Virus record (IMG/VR): IMGVR_UViG_3300021139_002043
Location: 1 to 23,531 of that record
Direction: 5' to 3' (one strand)
DNA: 23,531 bases
Origin: a virus
A program made the position numbers and the translations under genes. The notes beneath the pieces are model-generated. The model was not told the DNA's origin. It ran no database searches and saw only the letters and a program-made list of their open reading frames with translations. Of this stretch, positions 23,400 through 23,531 are shown in pieces. The stretch's first letter is position 1; each line of letters starts with the position of its first letter.

Positions 23400-23531
23400 T
23401 TTTTATTTCTTGTAAAATGTCTTCTGTTAAATCAAAAACTTGCTCAAGTAGACCTTCCAAGCAATAGCGTTGTCTCAAATATCTTTTCTGCTCATCTCGC
23501 AAATGTTTTAATCGTCCTTGGAAAACAGTTA
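23392..23531 (-). CDS. C-terminal fragment of an unidentified charged protein, 5' end outside window
   Basis: The last 45 codons of a gene enter from the right edge and stop with TGA inside the start of the terminase nuclease gene (overlap ATGATTGA). The visible part contains HLRDEQKRYLRQRY and EQVFDLTEDILQEI, a highly charged helical stretch. It does not look like the end of a terminase ATPase and has no Walker motif. It could be a small subunit or accessory protein co-translated with the nuclease; the visible part is too short to identify. Confidence 0.6.
   Translation of the reverse strand, partial: TVFQGRLKHLRDEQKRYLRQRYCLEGLLEQVFDLTEDILQEIKND

Overview
The window is a piece of a tailed double-stranded DNA phage or prophage (Caudoviricetes, HK97-type head). 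Every convincing gene lies on the minus strand, so transcription runs from the right edge to the left. The gene order of terminase nuclease, portal–MuF, prohead protease, scaffold-like protein, HK97-fold capsid and small head protein is the classic head module. No integrase, attachment site, tRNA or clearly cellular gene is visible, so lytic phage and prophage cannot be told apart. The host is not identifiable. A GT9 (heptosyltransferase-like) domain hints at a bacterium with LPS-like glycans, but only weakly.

Layout, in the direction of transcription. (1) 23531-20817: the tail of an unidentified gene, a terminase nuclease domain without its ATPase, an HNH-type endonuclease with duplicated zinc ribbons, two small Cys-rich proteins and a double helix-turn-helix protein, then a strong terminator at 20754-20790. 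(2) 20752-5781: a tight cluster of a possible 46-residue zinc-ribbon protein, a 352-residue glycine-rich protein, a Thr/Val-rich coiled-coil protein, a portal–MuF fusion, a 926-residue glycine-zipper protein, a 1015-residue protease multidomain protein, an 864-residue protein and a 637-residue acidic scaffold-like protein. (3) 5752-3886: major capsid protein and a 171-residue small head protein, closed by tandem terminators. (4) 3633-1: a separately promoted glycan cassette with a GT-B-like protein, a GT2 enzyme, a GT2–GT9 fusion and a TylF-type methyltransferase cut by the left edge.

The most interesting signal is a possible head polyprotein system. Short motifs of the form xTK-G, often inside E(L/F)(E/D)GPxVxTK-G, recur in the 352-, 926- and 1015-residue proteins. 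Related VETK motifs occur at the expected delta-domain boundary of the capsid protein and near the C-terminus of the scaffold-like protein. I infer that these are prohead-protease cleavage sites that would release glycine-zipper peptides, a Pnkp-type phosphatase and a metallopeptidase inside the capsid. A second signal is an exact 24-bp palindrome present three times. It is read in the same frame (NSGHMTGV) inside two unrelated proteins, and lies in the same frame just past the portal stop codon. All three copies sit at ends of protein modules.
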